From NCBI RefSeq assembly GCF_016908565.1, contig NZ_JAFBED010000003.1:466586-530585 (forward strand): 64,000 nt of DNA, given 5' to 3'. Position 1 is the stretch's first letter; the number at the start of each line of letters is the position of its first letter. Below, one piece after another: positions 9,461-19,040 of the stretch. The notes under the pieces were generated by a model. The model had not been told where the DNA came from, did not search any database, and saw only the letters and a list, made by a program, of their open reading frames with translations. A program made the position numbers and the translations under genes. The stretch is from Sutcliffiella tianshenii. GTDB taxonomy: Bacteria; Bacillota; Bacilli; Bacillales; Bacillaceae_I.

Positions 9461-9646
9461 CTATTGGTTATTAATGAACTGTAACACTTTTCTATTTAAC
9501 TCTTGCACGTTTCGTGACATTTTACTGGTAGATTGAGATGACAAGTGGGTCAAATGGGTAGTCGTTGTTGATACCGCCACCTTTTTCCCATTAACTGTTA
9601 CATACTTTGCTTTTTTCTTCTCGTCTTTTGTCTTGTTTTTATCAAT
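9461..9646 (-). pseudogene. Small ORF of about 61 codons without a usual start
   Basis: The frame reads DKNKTKDEKKKAKYVTVNG and on to a stop at 9461. A GGAGGG site lies upstream, but the frame is closed by a TAA at about 9656-9658 and no ATG, GTG or TTG sits at the right distance. It may be a gene that lost its start or one with an ATT start. Lysine-rich N-terminus, Ser/Thr-rich centre, then a possible helix. No family recognised. Confidence 0.3.
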
Positions 9647-9701
9647 AACGAACTTTTAAAAACCCTCCTTCGTGAAGTGGTCTTTTTCTCATTATACCTT
9701 G

Positions 9702-9833
9702 TTAAATAGTAAGGGTATAGTAGAGATAGATTAGGTTAGTAATGTGAACTGCATCCACTTCTAGCAACTCTCCATTTTTATTTTTCAATACGACTAGTAA
9801 TTGTCTTTCATCCATGAATATTGGCACGATCAT
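9702..9833 (-). CDS. Possible 43-residue protein
   Basis: ATG at 9833 follows AGAGGACAGC. The product begins MIVPIFMDERQLLVVLKN and is not recognised. It starts 10 bases after the stop of the 54-codon ORF at 9844-10008, giving the look of a small minus-strand operon. The evidence is only start sites and spacing. Confidence 0.35.
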   Translation of the reverse strand: MIVPIFMDERQLLVVLKNKNGELLEVDAVHITNLIYLYYTLTI

Positions 9834-9843
9834 GCTGTCCTCT

Positions 9844-10008
9844 TTAATAAGTTAAAATGACAGTTGATTGAGAAAGTGCATCAAGATGGGTTTCAAACTC
9901 CTCTCCATAATCAAATGCATTTAACTGTGCTATTTCTATTAAAGTTTGATTTATCCCCAATTGCAAACTATAGTAATCCTCAATTCGCTGAATTTCTTCG
10001 CTACTCAA
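9844..10008 (-). CDS. Possible 54-residue protein, TTG start
   Basis: TTG at 10008 opens a frame beginning MSSEEIQRIEDYYSLQLG, an acidic helical peptide of unknown family. No clear ribosome site is seen (only GGA upstream), so expression is uncertain. It is the first of three or four tiny ORFs on the minus strand, facing away from the primase-helicase gene at 10162. Confidence 0.3.
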   Translation of the reverse strand: MSSEEIQRIEDYYSLQLGINQTLIEIAQLNAFDYGEEFETHLDALSQSTVILTY

Positions 10009-10161
10009 TGATAATCCAAACCACGTTTACCTGTAAATTATGATGGGAAAAATGAATAGTAATAACTTATCAAAGACAGCCACGGTTAACTAATATACAT
10101 ATCTTATTCAACCAAAATTTCGTACAATAGAAGCAAATTACTACGATATTGAGGGTTTCCT

Positions 10162-12485
10162 ATGAACAATAATAAAACTCTTGAAGACTGGATTGCGGAG
10201 TGCAACCGACTAAGCAAAGAAAATACTTACCTTAAACAACAGATCACCAGTCTTCTTCAACGTGAAAAATTTAATAACGGGTCTCCTGATATAGTGACAA
10301 AGCACTCCCCACTCCACACAAAAATCAAGCTTTATAGAAGCCTATTTAAAGAGCGGGATGATGCTTACGCACTCCACTGGGAAGCACAGGATGGAAGGTC
10401 TGGTTATTTGCCGGCATGTGCACATGAATGGGACCGACCTATCTGCCAGAAGCCAAAGATTAAATGTTCGGAATGTCAACATCGTACTCTATTACCCCTT
10501 ACGGATAAAGTCATTGAATACCACCTTAAGGGGACACATAGTATCGGCTTATATCCCATGCAGAATAATGATACCTGTTCATTCCTTGCTATCGACTTTG
10601 ACAAGCAGAATTGGCAAAAGGATGTTTTGGCTTTTGCTCAGGTTTGTAGGGAGCATGAAGTTCCTTATAGTGTAGAGAGATCTAGGTCAGGGAACGGTGC
10701 GCATGTATGGTTTTTCTTTTCTGAAAGAATGGAAGCCCCTCTTGCACGGAGGTTGGGGTATATGTTGCTGTCGAAGACATTGGAGGTTCGTCATGAGGTT
10801 GGGATGAATTCTTTTGATCGGATGTTTCCAAATCAAGACGCTCTGCCTAAAGGTGGTTTTGGCAATCTAATGGCCCTTCCGTTGCAACGACAGGCTGGTG
10901 TGAATGGCAACAGCTTGTTTGTAGATGATAGTTTTACTCCCTATCCAGATCAGTGGATATACTTATCGACTGTAAAAGGCTTGGTAAAAAAGATGTCCAC
11001 CAAATTATTAAGAAATTAGATCCTAGTGCAGATGAAACAGTACCATATGCTGCAGTTTTGCCTCAAAAATTAATGATTGTGATAAAAAATGGTCTCCATA
11101 TCAAGAAAAAGCTACTTCCTTCTACTCTATCTGAAAAATTGACAGAACTCGCTACTTTTAAAAACCCTGAATACTATAAAGCCCAGTCAAAAAGGATATC
11201 TACAGCTGGCATCCCACGAACGATAAACTGTACATCTAGCGATTCTGAACATTTGATTCTCCCTCGCGGATGTAAGGATGAACTCGTAGCTTTACTCAAA
11301 GATTCTGGCATTGAGGCTACATTTAAGGATGAAGTCTATGAGGGAGAAGCACTGGATGTTAATTTCAAAGGCAAGTTAACTTCTCAACAAGTAGATGCTG
11401 TTTCCCAGCTGACAGTGAATGATTGTGGTGTCCTATCTGCCACTACAGGCTTCGGCAAGACAGTTGTCGCTGCCGCCCTAATAGCTGAACGCAAAGTGAA
11501 TACTCTAATTATTGTAGATAAGATTCAACTACAAGAACAATGGATTAATCAGCTAAATTCCTTTTTAAGTCTAGTTAAAGAGGATATTGGTGCGGTAGGC
11601 GGTGGGAAAAAGAAAATCACTGGAAAAATTGATGTCGTCACGCTCCAAAGCCTTAGTTTAAAAGGAGAAGTAAAAAGCTTCATTACACAATATGGTCAGA
11701 TCATTGTAGATGAATGTCACCACATATCAGCCTATACTTTTGAAAATGTACTAAAACATGTACGTGCCAAATATGTATACGGACTGACAGCTACGCCAGT
11801 TAGAAAAGACGGCCTTCACCCGATTATCTTTATGCAATGCGGACCTGTTCGCTACAAAGTTGATGCCAGAAACCAAGCAAAGACAAGGCCATTTGTCCAC
11901 AAGCTTATAATAAGAAATACTGGATTCACCTCAAAATCAGAACAGATCCAGGAATTATACCGCTTGTTGTCAAAGGATGAAAAAAGAAACCAACAACTAT
12001 TCAATGATGTTTTAATGGCACTAGAAGCCGGACGTTCCCCACTCATCCTAACCGAAAGAATCGAGCATTTGGAACACCTGCAGGACATGTTCAAAGGATT
12101 TGCCAAAAATATCATAACACTCTCGGGTAAACTATCTAAAAAAGAGAGAATGAATGAGCTAAAAAGATTGGTAAACACACCTGACTCCGAAGAACGGCTT
12201 GTAATCGCTACCGGAAAATACATTGGAGAAGGCTTCGAGGACGCAAGGCTAGATACTCTTTTCCTAGCCATGCCGATATCATGGAAAGGTACCCTGCAGC
12301 AATATGTCGGACGCCTGCATCGATTGCATGACAATAAGCAGGAAGTACAGGTATATGATTATGTGGACAAGCGGGTTCCTATGCTTGAGAGGATGTTTGT
12401 AAAAAGACAGAGTGGATATAGGATGATGGGATATGTTATGGACGGGGAAAAGGAGAAAGGTAATGAGCAGATGAGGTTGTTTTGA
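10162..12485 (+). pseudogene. TOTE-type primase-helicase split by a frameshift
   Basis: The ATG at 10162 follows GAGGG. The first frame (10162-11019) has a short N-terminal coiled coil, then an archaeo-eukaryotic primase domain of the TOTE conflict type: HWEAQDGRSGYLPACAHEW, a CX2C pair, CSFLAIDFDK with the catalytic aspartates, ERSRSGNGAHVWFFF, and FPNQDALPKGGFGNLMALP. The second frame (about 10974-12485) continues as a superfamily 2 helicase: ATTGFGKTV (Walker A), DECHH, LTATPVRKDG and QQYVGRLHR. The join is at an A-run, 10974-10977: one extra A would give VKRLGKKDVHQ in one frame. Intact relatives are single proteins of about 770 residues or more. It is a mutated gene, a sequencing slip or, less likely, -1 frameshifting. 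The role in conflict or replication is inferred from the family. Confidence 0.85.
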
Positions 12486-12615
12486 GAAATTCACTAACTT
12501 CTTCTACTAAGAATTTCATAGGTTGAAAAATTTAGTAGGCTATCTAGCTAGATCACAATCATCTCGCTGGCGAACGGGGAGAGGGAGGCATTTGTCGGTT
12601 AGGATTTATAGATAA

Positions 12616-12649
12616 AGAAAGTCACCTTCCAAGAAAAAGGTGACTTTCT
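12616..12649. terminator. Two-way terminator
   Basis: Perfect 13-base arms AGAAAGTCACCTT and AAGGTGACTTTCT around an 8-base loop. It lies between the plus-strand primase-helicase gene and the minus-strand gene at 12727, so it could end both transcripts. Confidence 0.75.
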
Positions 12650-12726
12650 AATTTATAGGGATTAATTTTGTTAATTGAGGATTTCCATAGCCGTTACTCT
12701 TTGGATTTTGGTATTATATTTATTAT

Positions 12727-13197
12727 TTATTGATAAAATTCATTTAGGAGCTGAATGCGATTTTTTACAATGCTCTTTAAGTCATGCTCGATTTTGGAAA
12801 TATCCTCATATTCCAAATCCTCTTCAACAGTAACGATCTCAACTGGTGTTACTTTATTTGGAGAGAACGCAATTTTAAAAAGCGATAAATTTTTGCCATC
12901 CTTTTGATATACATTGAACTTCAACTGTCTCTTAGACCCAGATACGTTCTCTTGTATCTCAACTTTCTCATAATTTTGATTCTCAAGATAATATCCTTTT
13001 ACTCTATTGAGAATTTCAGGAAGTTCTTTATTAATTTCAATTTTTTTAATGTAATCATCATAAGAGTAATTCAAACGTTGCGGAGCATATATATTTTCCA
13101 ATTTATCATTCATCCACGGTCTGGAATGAAAATTGTTAGCGGTTTTTCTGGCTCTTTTCGGTTCCCTTTTCAATTTACTTTTATTTTTCAATCTCAT
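12727..13197 (-). CDS. Unknown partner of an EEP nuclease
   Basis: 156 residues, no family recognised. The N-terminus is very basic (RLKNKSKLKREPKRARKTANN), as in nucleic-acid-binding proteins. The middle has alternating beta-like segments (SGSKRQLKFNVYQKDGKNLSLFKI) and the C-terminus two acidic helices. The ATG overlaps the stop of the EEP-family gene by four bases (ATGA), so the two are almost certainly translated together. It could be a regulatory or immunity-like subunit; there is no direct evidence. Confidence 0.65.
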   Translation of the reverse strand: MRLKNKSKLKREPKRARKTANNFHSRPWMNDKLENIYAPQRLNYSYDDYIKKIEINKELPEILNRVKGYYLENQNYEKVEIQENVSGSKRQLKFNVYQKDGKNLSLFKIAFSPNKVTPVEIVTVEEDLEYEDISKIEHDLKSIVKNRIQLLNEFYQ

Positions 13198-14063
13198 TTT
13201 GAGGTCACCTTCTTTACTTCGAATTTAATTGGAAAATGATCTGAGTAGTTTATATTAGGGGCTCCATTTTTATTAAACAATTCTTTTTGTTCACCTTTTA
13301 AATTTGTATAGCCACTAATAATGGTGAAATAATCCATATTAAATACAGGAGGTAAAAAATTCTTGGTAACAATTACTTGGTCTAGCATATGAAACTGGAC
13401 TCTATATTCAGAATCGGTTTTATAGTATGTTCCTTGAACTCTATTCCCAAAATGTCCATGTAAATGCCATGATGGATTAAAAAAGTAGGGATGTTTAAAC
13501 AAGTATTTTTTTGCATACAACCTCAATATCGGTCTTCGCTTTGCTACAATTGGTGAAAATGAAGCATTGAACCCATCCATGGCAGTCATACCATGCTCAA
13601 ATGGATCTAAATTAAAATCTCCAACAATGATAATATTTTTTGTGGAGTATTTATCAGCAATTTCCACTATTTCAGTTTTAACCTCTGCAGCTTTTTTATA
13701 CAACTTTACTCCATTTGAATTGGGATATCTGGATTGTAGATGCACACCAACTACCAAGGTGTCCATATAATGAAAAAAGCTATATCTTTGTGAATGAAAA
13801 ACTTGGATTGGCTTTTGACCTTGAGATAACTTATGAAAAACCGCTAATTTCGATCCAATTGTTGACCCATTTACATAAGTTGAACTTATTTTATTCAATT
13901 CTGAATATATATTCAAGCGAGCTTGTTCATTACATTCTGCTAAAAGGATTACATCAAAACTATCTCTTTCGGTTAATTCTTTTATTGCCTCTATTCCAGG
14001 TTTATAATCCTTATTTCTAGTATTTCCACCTAAATTCCAAAACAATACTTTTAATTCAATCAT
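13194..14063 (-). CDS. Endonuclease/exonuclease/phosphatase (EEP) family protein
   Basis: 289 residues. The EEP fold signatures appear in order: LFWNLGGN at the N-terminus, DVILLAECNE (metal-binding Glu), a VVGVHLQSR strand, IIIVGDFNLDPFE (GDFN motif), FHMLDQVIVT and YSDHFPIKFEV (SDH motif) at the C-terminus, so the catalytic set looks complete. Substrates in this fold include DNA, RNA and phosphoester lipids; the sequence does not decide which. GGGAGATTT precedes the ATG. It forms a two-gene operon with the basic protein at 12727. Confidence 0.85.
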   Translation of the reverse strand: MIELKVLFWNLGGNTRNKDYKPGIEAIKELTERDSFDVILLAECNEQARLNIYSELNKISSTYVNGSTIGSKLAVFHKLSQGQKPIQVFHSQRYSFFHYMDTLVVGVHLQSRYPNSNGVKLYKKAAEVKTEIVEIADKYSTKNIIIVGDFNLDPFEHGMTAMDGFNASFSPIVAKRRPILRLYAKKYLFKHPYFFNPSWHLHGHFGNRVQGTYYKTDSEYRVQFHMLDQVIVTKNFLPPVFNMDYFTIISGYTNLKGEQKELFNKNGAPNINYSDHFPIKFEVKKVTSK

Positions 14064-14264
14064 AAATCTCCCACTTACCCTTTTTTCTATTTATACCATT
14101 ATAACTGAATATTAGAAATTTATCAGGAGAATAGCTTATTCTTTTTCTAACTTTCATCATTCTCTTAACAATTATAGACTAGGATGACTTTTCATAATTT
14201 TTCTTTTAGAATAATGCATAACCGAAGAGACACAGAAAACTTTTAAGTGAGGCGGAAACTGTTA

Positions 14265-14810
14265 ATGAACGTTAAATTATCAGATATCAAAAAAGAATTA
14301 AAGGATCTTTCACAAAAGGAATTAATCGCTATCATTAGTGAACTGTACAAGAATAGTAAGGAAGTAAAAGAATACTTTGCTGTTAAATATGGTGGGGATG
14401 AGGCTTTAAAGGAGTTGTTTGAAGCAGCTGCCAAGAAAATAATGCATGAGTTTTTTCCTAGTAGAGGCCATGGTAGATTGAGACTTGGTGTTGCCAGAAA
14501 AGCTATCCAGGACTATAAAAAAATTACTAATGATGAAGATGGAACACTTGCTTTAAGGATTATTTATGTAGAGTATGGAACTGAATTTACGAATACTTAT
14601 GGAGATATTCATGAACAGTTTTATGAGAGTATGCTTACTATGTTCCAAGCAGTGGTAATTGAATGCAGCATTAATGAATTTCTTCTTAATAAATATAATG
14701 CTAGACTACTTGAAATCCTAGATCAGTCAAAAGATACAGGGTGGGATTATCATGAATGCTTGTGTGATATTTATTATAGCCACATCGAAGTAGACGATGA
14801 GGATGAATAA
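14265..14810 (+). CDS. DUF6155-like protein
   Basis: About 181 residues from the ATG at 14265, which has a GTGAGGCGG site upstream (an in-frame GTG at 14247 lacks one). LSQKELIAIISELYKNSKEV, FFPSRGHGRLRLGVARKAI and EFTNTYGDIHEQFYESM resemble the uncharacterised DUF6155 family of bacilli as I remember it. Helix-rich, no signal peptide, acidic tail. The next gene starts 14 bases downstream, so the two probably form an operon. Function unknown. Confidence 0.65.
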   Translation: MNVKLSDIKKELKDLSQKELIAIISELYKNSKEVKEYFAVKYGGDEALKELFEAAAKKIMHEFFPSRGHGRLRLGVARKAIQDYKKITNDEDGTLALRIIYVEYGTEFTNTYGDIHEQFYESMLTMFQAVVIECSINEFLLNKYNARLLEILDQSKDTGWDYHECLCDIYYSHIEVDDEDE

Positions 14811-14824
14811 CAGGAGCGGTGAGT

Positions 14825-15322
14825 GTGGGGAAGCGCAATAGAAAAAGCGGTAATAAAGGTTCTGTTTTATCCAGAGAAAAGCAATCCGCATCTGACAAAG
14901 CAAGAAATTATTATTTTAAAGCATTAAAAAGATGCTCCCCCCTGTACTTTGAAACTAATAGTTATTTTGTGTTCCAATTCCAAGGAGATTTTTATATCAC
15001 TAAAGGTGAAATAGGTTCATCAACTATCTTCATTTATAAAGAAGAACATATAGCTAATTTCACCATTGCCACGAATGTTCCTGAAACTTCGGAGTTTTAT
15101 GATGCGTTGTACAAAAGATATTATCATAAGTTAGATGACTCTATGGGCAACAATCCTCCAGATCTTGGCCATGATTTCCTTATTCAAGAGTTTGAGCACT
15201 TGGAATTACCAATAGAAATGATGCCCTATCAAGCAGAGAAGGAAAAAAAGCTTTTTCTAATTGCTTTAAAGTTTGAGTTACAATGGGGTAACCATTTGAC
15301 TGAATCTCCCCTCCTCTATTAA
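14825..15322 (+). CDS. Unknown protein downstream of the DUF6155-like gene
   Basis: About 165 residues. I prefer the GTG at 14825, nine bases after AGGAG, to the in-frame GTG at 14819. The N-terminus is basic (GKRNRKSGNKGS). A central beta-rich stretch (YFVFQFQGDFYITKGEIG) and a C-terminal helical stretch follow. No family recognised. Co-transcribed with the gene before it. Confidence 0.55.
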   Translation: MGKRNRKSGNKGSVLSREKQSASDKARNYYFKALKRCSPLYFETNSYFVFQFQGDFYITKGEIGSSTIFIYKEEHIANFTIATNVPETSEFYDALYKRYYHKLDDSMGNNPPDLGHDFLIQEFEHLELPIEMMPYQAEKEKKLFLIALKFELQWGNHLTESPLLY

Positions 15323-15665
15323 TATGGGGTTTAATTTCAACAATGGAAGTGAACTATTTGCCTGGCAGTTGCCTCATGGGTTTGAAGGAATTTTATAAAG
15401 ATGTAACCTGATGTTATGTTTACGGTAGCGGGACGGGTGAATACCCTTGATGGTGAGTATGATAGCTATACCGAATGTGTCTTCTAAATATAAATTCAGC
15501 TGTTGCCCTTTGTCCACCTAACAAAAAAACAGGTAGAAATATTAACCTCTACTTGTTTCCTGATTAATTTCTATTTAATCCAGGCGCTTCTATACCCTTA
15601 GTATCACGCTGACTCTCGATAAAGCAGGTGATCTAAATTTGATTTCTTCAACAAATCTGTATCAC
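15323..15665. other. Intergenic region with one terminator hairpin
   Basis: No ORF with support. A hairpin at 15527-15558 with arms AAACAGGTAGA and TCTACTTGTTT (one G-T pair) could end transcription from either side. The rest shows no clear signal. Confidence 0.5.
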
Positions 15666-16367
15666 TTACGGTGACTTTGGCTTCAAACTGTACTTCTCCC
15701 ACCATTGTGGTGAAAAAGCGGGACGTACTTTCCGGACAAGTAATGTAAGTGGTACATCGCGCTTTAGCAAGGCGTGCAAAGCTTGATTATAAATTCCAGG
15801 TACATAGCCTAAATGCATGTCATTGGATGTTAATATTTTTACTGCAAATGGGTCTGCATTATTCTTGGGTTCTAACTCCAGATGCAAAACATCTCCTGGT
15901 GCCACTTCATACATCCATGAATCTCGGATAGATTCGCGGTGGCGCATACCATTCACATAAAACGTGGCACGTAATGTTTCCTCGTTTAACCGTAACGGTT
16001 GTTCGAATGTATAAGGATCATTAGCCAATGCACCACGGGTAGCCTGCAGAATATCCATACGATCTGCACGATCGGACAAATTAAATTCCTGAATAAAATC
16101 TTCATATCCAATTCGTGACCGGTCTGGGATGCGACGATTAAAGGATTCAAACAGATGGTCCGACTTATAAATCTTATCCAATATTGGAAAAGCAGGAAGA
16201 TGAGAATATCCACTTTCGATTGCTGCCTATACATTTCGAGTAGAGTCACTTTTGAATGAATATTCAAAAGTGTATATGACTCCATCAAAAGACAAGGTTC
16301 CGATATGATAATACGTATCATTTTTCTTGTTTTTCCAAACTAATAAAAGTGATTTTATAGTTTTCAA
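15666..16367 (-). pseudogene. HIRAN-domain protein interrupted by a TAG stop
   Basis: One frame of 234 codons runs from TTG 16367 (GGAG site upstream) to the stop at 15666, broken only by TAG at 16227-16229. The part before it begins LKTIKSLLLVWKNKKNDTYYHIGTL when split in two; the part after it carries a HIRAN-like fold: TFYVNGMRHRES, PGDVLHLELEPKNNADPFAV and LGYVPGIYNQAL. HIRAN domains bind DNA ends or stalled forks in some helicases. The single stop in an otherwise clean frame suggests recent inactivation. A TTG at 16181 could still give a 171-residue product, but it has no clear ribosome site. Confidence 0.7.
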
Positions 16368-16371
16368 AGAT

Positions 16372-16566
16372 TTACTCTCCTTTCAGTTTTTCTATTATTT
16401 GTTGTCTGTAAGATATATATTGAACGAGAAACTTTTTTCTCACCTCTGAAATTATTGGTAAACTTTCACAGTACTGCTTGAAATAGCTACTATCAAACTC
16501 TACAATTTTTCTTTGAAATTTTTGCAGTATGTTTGGTTCGGTTCTCAGAGATCCATAAATTTCCAA
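16372..16566 (-). pseudogene. Small ORF, possible gene remnant
   Basis: A 64-codon frame with a TTG start and no convincing ribosome site, ending four bases before the HIRAN gene start. It is helical and charged (EVRKKFLVQYISYRQQIIEK). The frame is closed just upstream by TAG, so this may be the 3' stump of a longer gene cotranscribed with the HIRAN gene. Confidence 0.3.
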
Positions 16567-16657
16567 AGCGGTTGTCTAATTAAGTCTTCAAATTTCTAAT
16601 CTGAATATATCACAATAAAAAGATATCACCTTATGTTTTAAGATGATACCCATTATT

Positions 16658-18553
16658 TTAGTCAATGTTTTTTGCGTTTTTTACACACTTTACTAATGTG
16701 TCATATTCAGGTGTTCTTGTTAATAATCTCTTGTTGATACCAATTAAGTCATTTAATATTGGTGTTGAGCCGTCCGTTCCTAATTGTTCCCACTTTAAGA
16801 ATGAGTTAATATCCCCTCTAAACTTAGGTTCTTTTGTATAGGAATTATCTCCTTGCATTGCCATATACTCATCAATTATCTCTATGGCACTGCTCTGTAA
16901 ATCTTTAAAAGCATTCATGTTTTCTGCCTTATTTAAGTTGATAATGCATTTAGAATAATAATGCTTATCATTATAGTATTCACTTAATTCAGCTTTTAAT
17001 ATTACATGTTTTAATAGTTCTATGAACACCATAAAGTATAGGTATCTAGTTTGCCCTCTTGATTGTTTTTCTGCACCTTTACCAAATTTAAACTTTTCTG
17101 CTTGTTTACTCACTAAATAGGCTGCATATAAATCATTCAAAGAGAAATCGGTGTCATTGACAATTTTGTTAAAGATAGAACCACCTGGTGAGAACGGTGG
17201 ATTTTTCCCAAACGCTAAGCCAGCTTCTCCTAACCAACCTGCTGAGTATACTTTAATCAAATCAAAGGCATTTACATTTTCAGTAAAAAAAGGTTTTGCT
17301 AGTGGATTTTGTTTTTGGTAAGCTTTCCTAGATTCCCAGCCACCCCTTTGAATCTCTAAGAAGATATTATACTTAGATGCCATTTGGTCTGCCCAATTTC
17401 TGAAATCTTTTTCTAATGCTAAGAAATCCTTTTCAGTTACAGCATTTTGACTGTTTGTATATCTGGTTGTTTCATATAATAAATCTTCTCCTTGAGACCC
17501 AACCTTTACTACCTTTAATACCACAATTCCTTTTTCTAGTTTTTTCTTGTAATTTTCTAACTCCTCACTATATCCTGTACCACCACTTTCAAGTTTCTTT
17601 ACCAAAACACTCCATATCGATTTTGTTGTTTGACATCCATTTACGATAAATGGTTCCTTAAGTTTAAAGACCCCATCATTTTCATCAAAATCGTTTACTA
17701 CTATGGTAATTCCATTGTTATACAACCCAAATCTCTCAGGTTTTTCTAATAAGGTCTTTTCAATTCCCCTGTTGACCTTTCGCTTATTACCTAAAAATTT
17801 CCGAACATTCTTTTCATAAATTAAATCTAAATCTCCTGATACCATTTTGTAGTCTTTAAGGAAGTTAAATAAATCTATTAACTTTACTGAACCAACAAGT
17901 AATTCATCACCTGAAGGAACTAGATTTCCTACTAGATTAACACCTAACTTCTCTTCTTTATTTTCTTCATGCTCAGTTAATCTATTATAGATAGTTTCTA
18001 TACAAACTGTCTCTACATCAAATATTTGACCGATTTTATTCTTACCTAATATTTTTATATCCTCTAATGCTCTTTTGTCCTCAATCGACATTGAATCAAC
18101 TGTTGCAAAAACAAAAATTAACTTGTCTTTTTCAGATGAATTAGCTATAAATGTTTTTAATCTATCTGTAACATCAGAAGAAAGAGAAGACAGACTTGTT
18201 CTATGTCCCTCCATTGTATCAAAGAACTTCTTTCCTTCACCTAACAAGGTGTGCGTGCCCTGAAAAGCCGAACCATACTTACTTTGAACTATATACCAAG
18301 TATCCCCTTCGTTCTCTTCGTCACTATTTTGCCCCTTATGTAAATATGCAATATCTATACCACCATCACCTGTTCCATCACAAAAAATAATATCATCTGA
18401 ATATGTATCTAGTTCTAGCCATTGAGAAATTATTTTCTGGGCGAACCTATTCCCTAAGGTAACTGTCGATGGTGTACCTTCGGTTACATCCATTAACCAT
18501 TCATTTTTAAAGTCCTCTAAACTGATTTTTGAAATTAAGTGTATTGGTTGCAC
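16658..18553 (-). CDS. AIPR-family protein with Mrr-like N-terminus
   Basis: 631 residues. The centre has the AIPR (abortive infection phage resistance) signature: NVRKFLGNKRKVNRGIEKTL, FGLYNNGITIVV and FIVNGCQTTKSIW, at about residues 245-320. The N-terminal 100 residues look like a restriction-nuclease fold: DGTGDGGIDIAYLH followed by WYIVQSKYGSAF, a D...Q-X-K variant of PD-(D/E)XK. AIPR proteins occur in phage-defence loci; the precise target here cannot be told. It stands alone, with no methylase beside it. GAGGG precedes the start. Confidence 0.85.
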   Translation of the reverse strand: MQPIHLISKISLEDFKNEWLMDVTEGTPSTVTLGNRFAQKIISQWLELDTYSDDIIFCDGTGDGGIDIAYLHKGQNSDEENEGDTWYIVQSKYGSAFQGTHTLLGEGKKFFDTMEGHRTSLSSLSSDVTDRLKTFIANSSEKDKLIFVFATVDSMSIEDKRALEDIKILGKNKIGQIFDVETVCIETIYNRLTEHEENKEEKLGVNLVGNLVPSGDELLVGSVKLIDLFNFLKDYKMVSGDLDLIYEKNVRKFLGNKRKVNRGIEKTLLEKPERFGLYNNGITIVVNDFDENDGVFKLKEPFIVNGCQTTKSIWSVLVKKLESGGTGYSEELENYKKKLEKGIVVLKVVKVGSQGEDLLYETTRYTNSQNAVTEKDFLALEKDFRNWADQMASKYNIFLEIQRGGWESRKAYQKQNPLAKPFFTENVNAFDLIKVYSAGWLGEAGLAFGKNPPFSPGGSIFNKIVNDTDFSLNDLYAAYLVSKQAEKFKFGKGAEKQSRGQTRYLYFMVFIELLKHVILKAELSEYYNDKHYYSKCIINLNKAENMNAFKDLQSSAIEIIDEYMAMQGDNSYTKEPKFRGDINSFLKWEQLGTDGSTPILNDLIGINKRLLTRTPEYDTLVKCVKNAKNID

Positions 18554-19040
18554 CTTAAATCCCTCCTATCATTAATAATTGCTCTCTATCCTTTTCTCCA
18601 TTTGGGCATAATATCCTGCACAATATTTGTAATTTATTGTTAATAACGTTTAAAAAAAGAGAGAGAATGCATCCTAGCTATAATCATCAAATCGCCCCTT
18701 TTCATTAAAATATTTTGTAAAATGGGGTGGAGGTACCTCGACCCATCTGTGCTTCAAAGAATAAACGGGTCGTTTCACCTGTCCCCTCAACCCTGACTAA
18801 CTAATCTGATTCACGAAATTCCGGTAAAATTCGAGGCGTCACTGTGACGTGAATTGAAAAGCAACCCGTGGGTGAGAGGGTGGTTTTCTCTGCGGTTCAA
18901 ACCTTTGTTACTAACCTTACCCCAAAGGGCTCTTCTAAGTGGTTACGTCCTTACATCTTTATGTTACCCTCATTTTTCTGTCAATTCTAAATATTCAGCA
19001 TTATGATATAATGGATATTATTTTGAAGGGAGATGAATTA
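18554..19040. other. Intergenic region with a short palindrome and a promoter
   Basis: A near-perfect palindrome CGTCACTGTGACG lies at about 18836-18848, and a related CACAGTGACGTCGC occurs at about 20182-20195 behind the peptidase gene, so the two may mark an inserted or mobile segment. A good -10 box (TATAAT) lies at about 19007 before the peptidase gene. No supported ORF. Confidence 0.4.

Noticed and set aside
10162..12485. Programmed -1 frameshift in the primase-helicase gene
   Set aside because: The A-run is only four bases and lacks a classical slippery heptamer or clear stimulating hairpin; mutation or sequence error is simpler, though not excluded.
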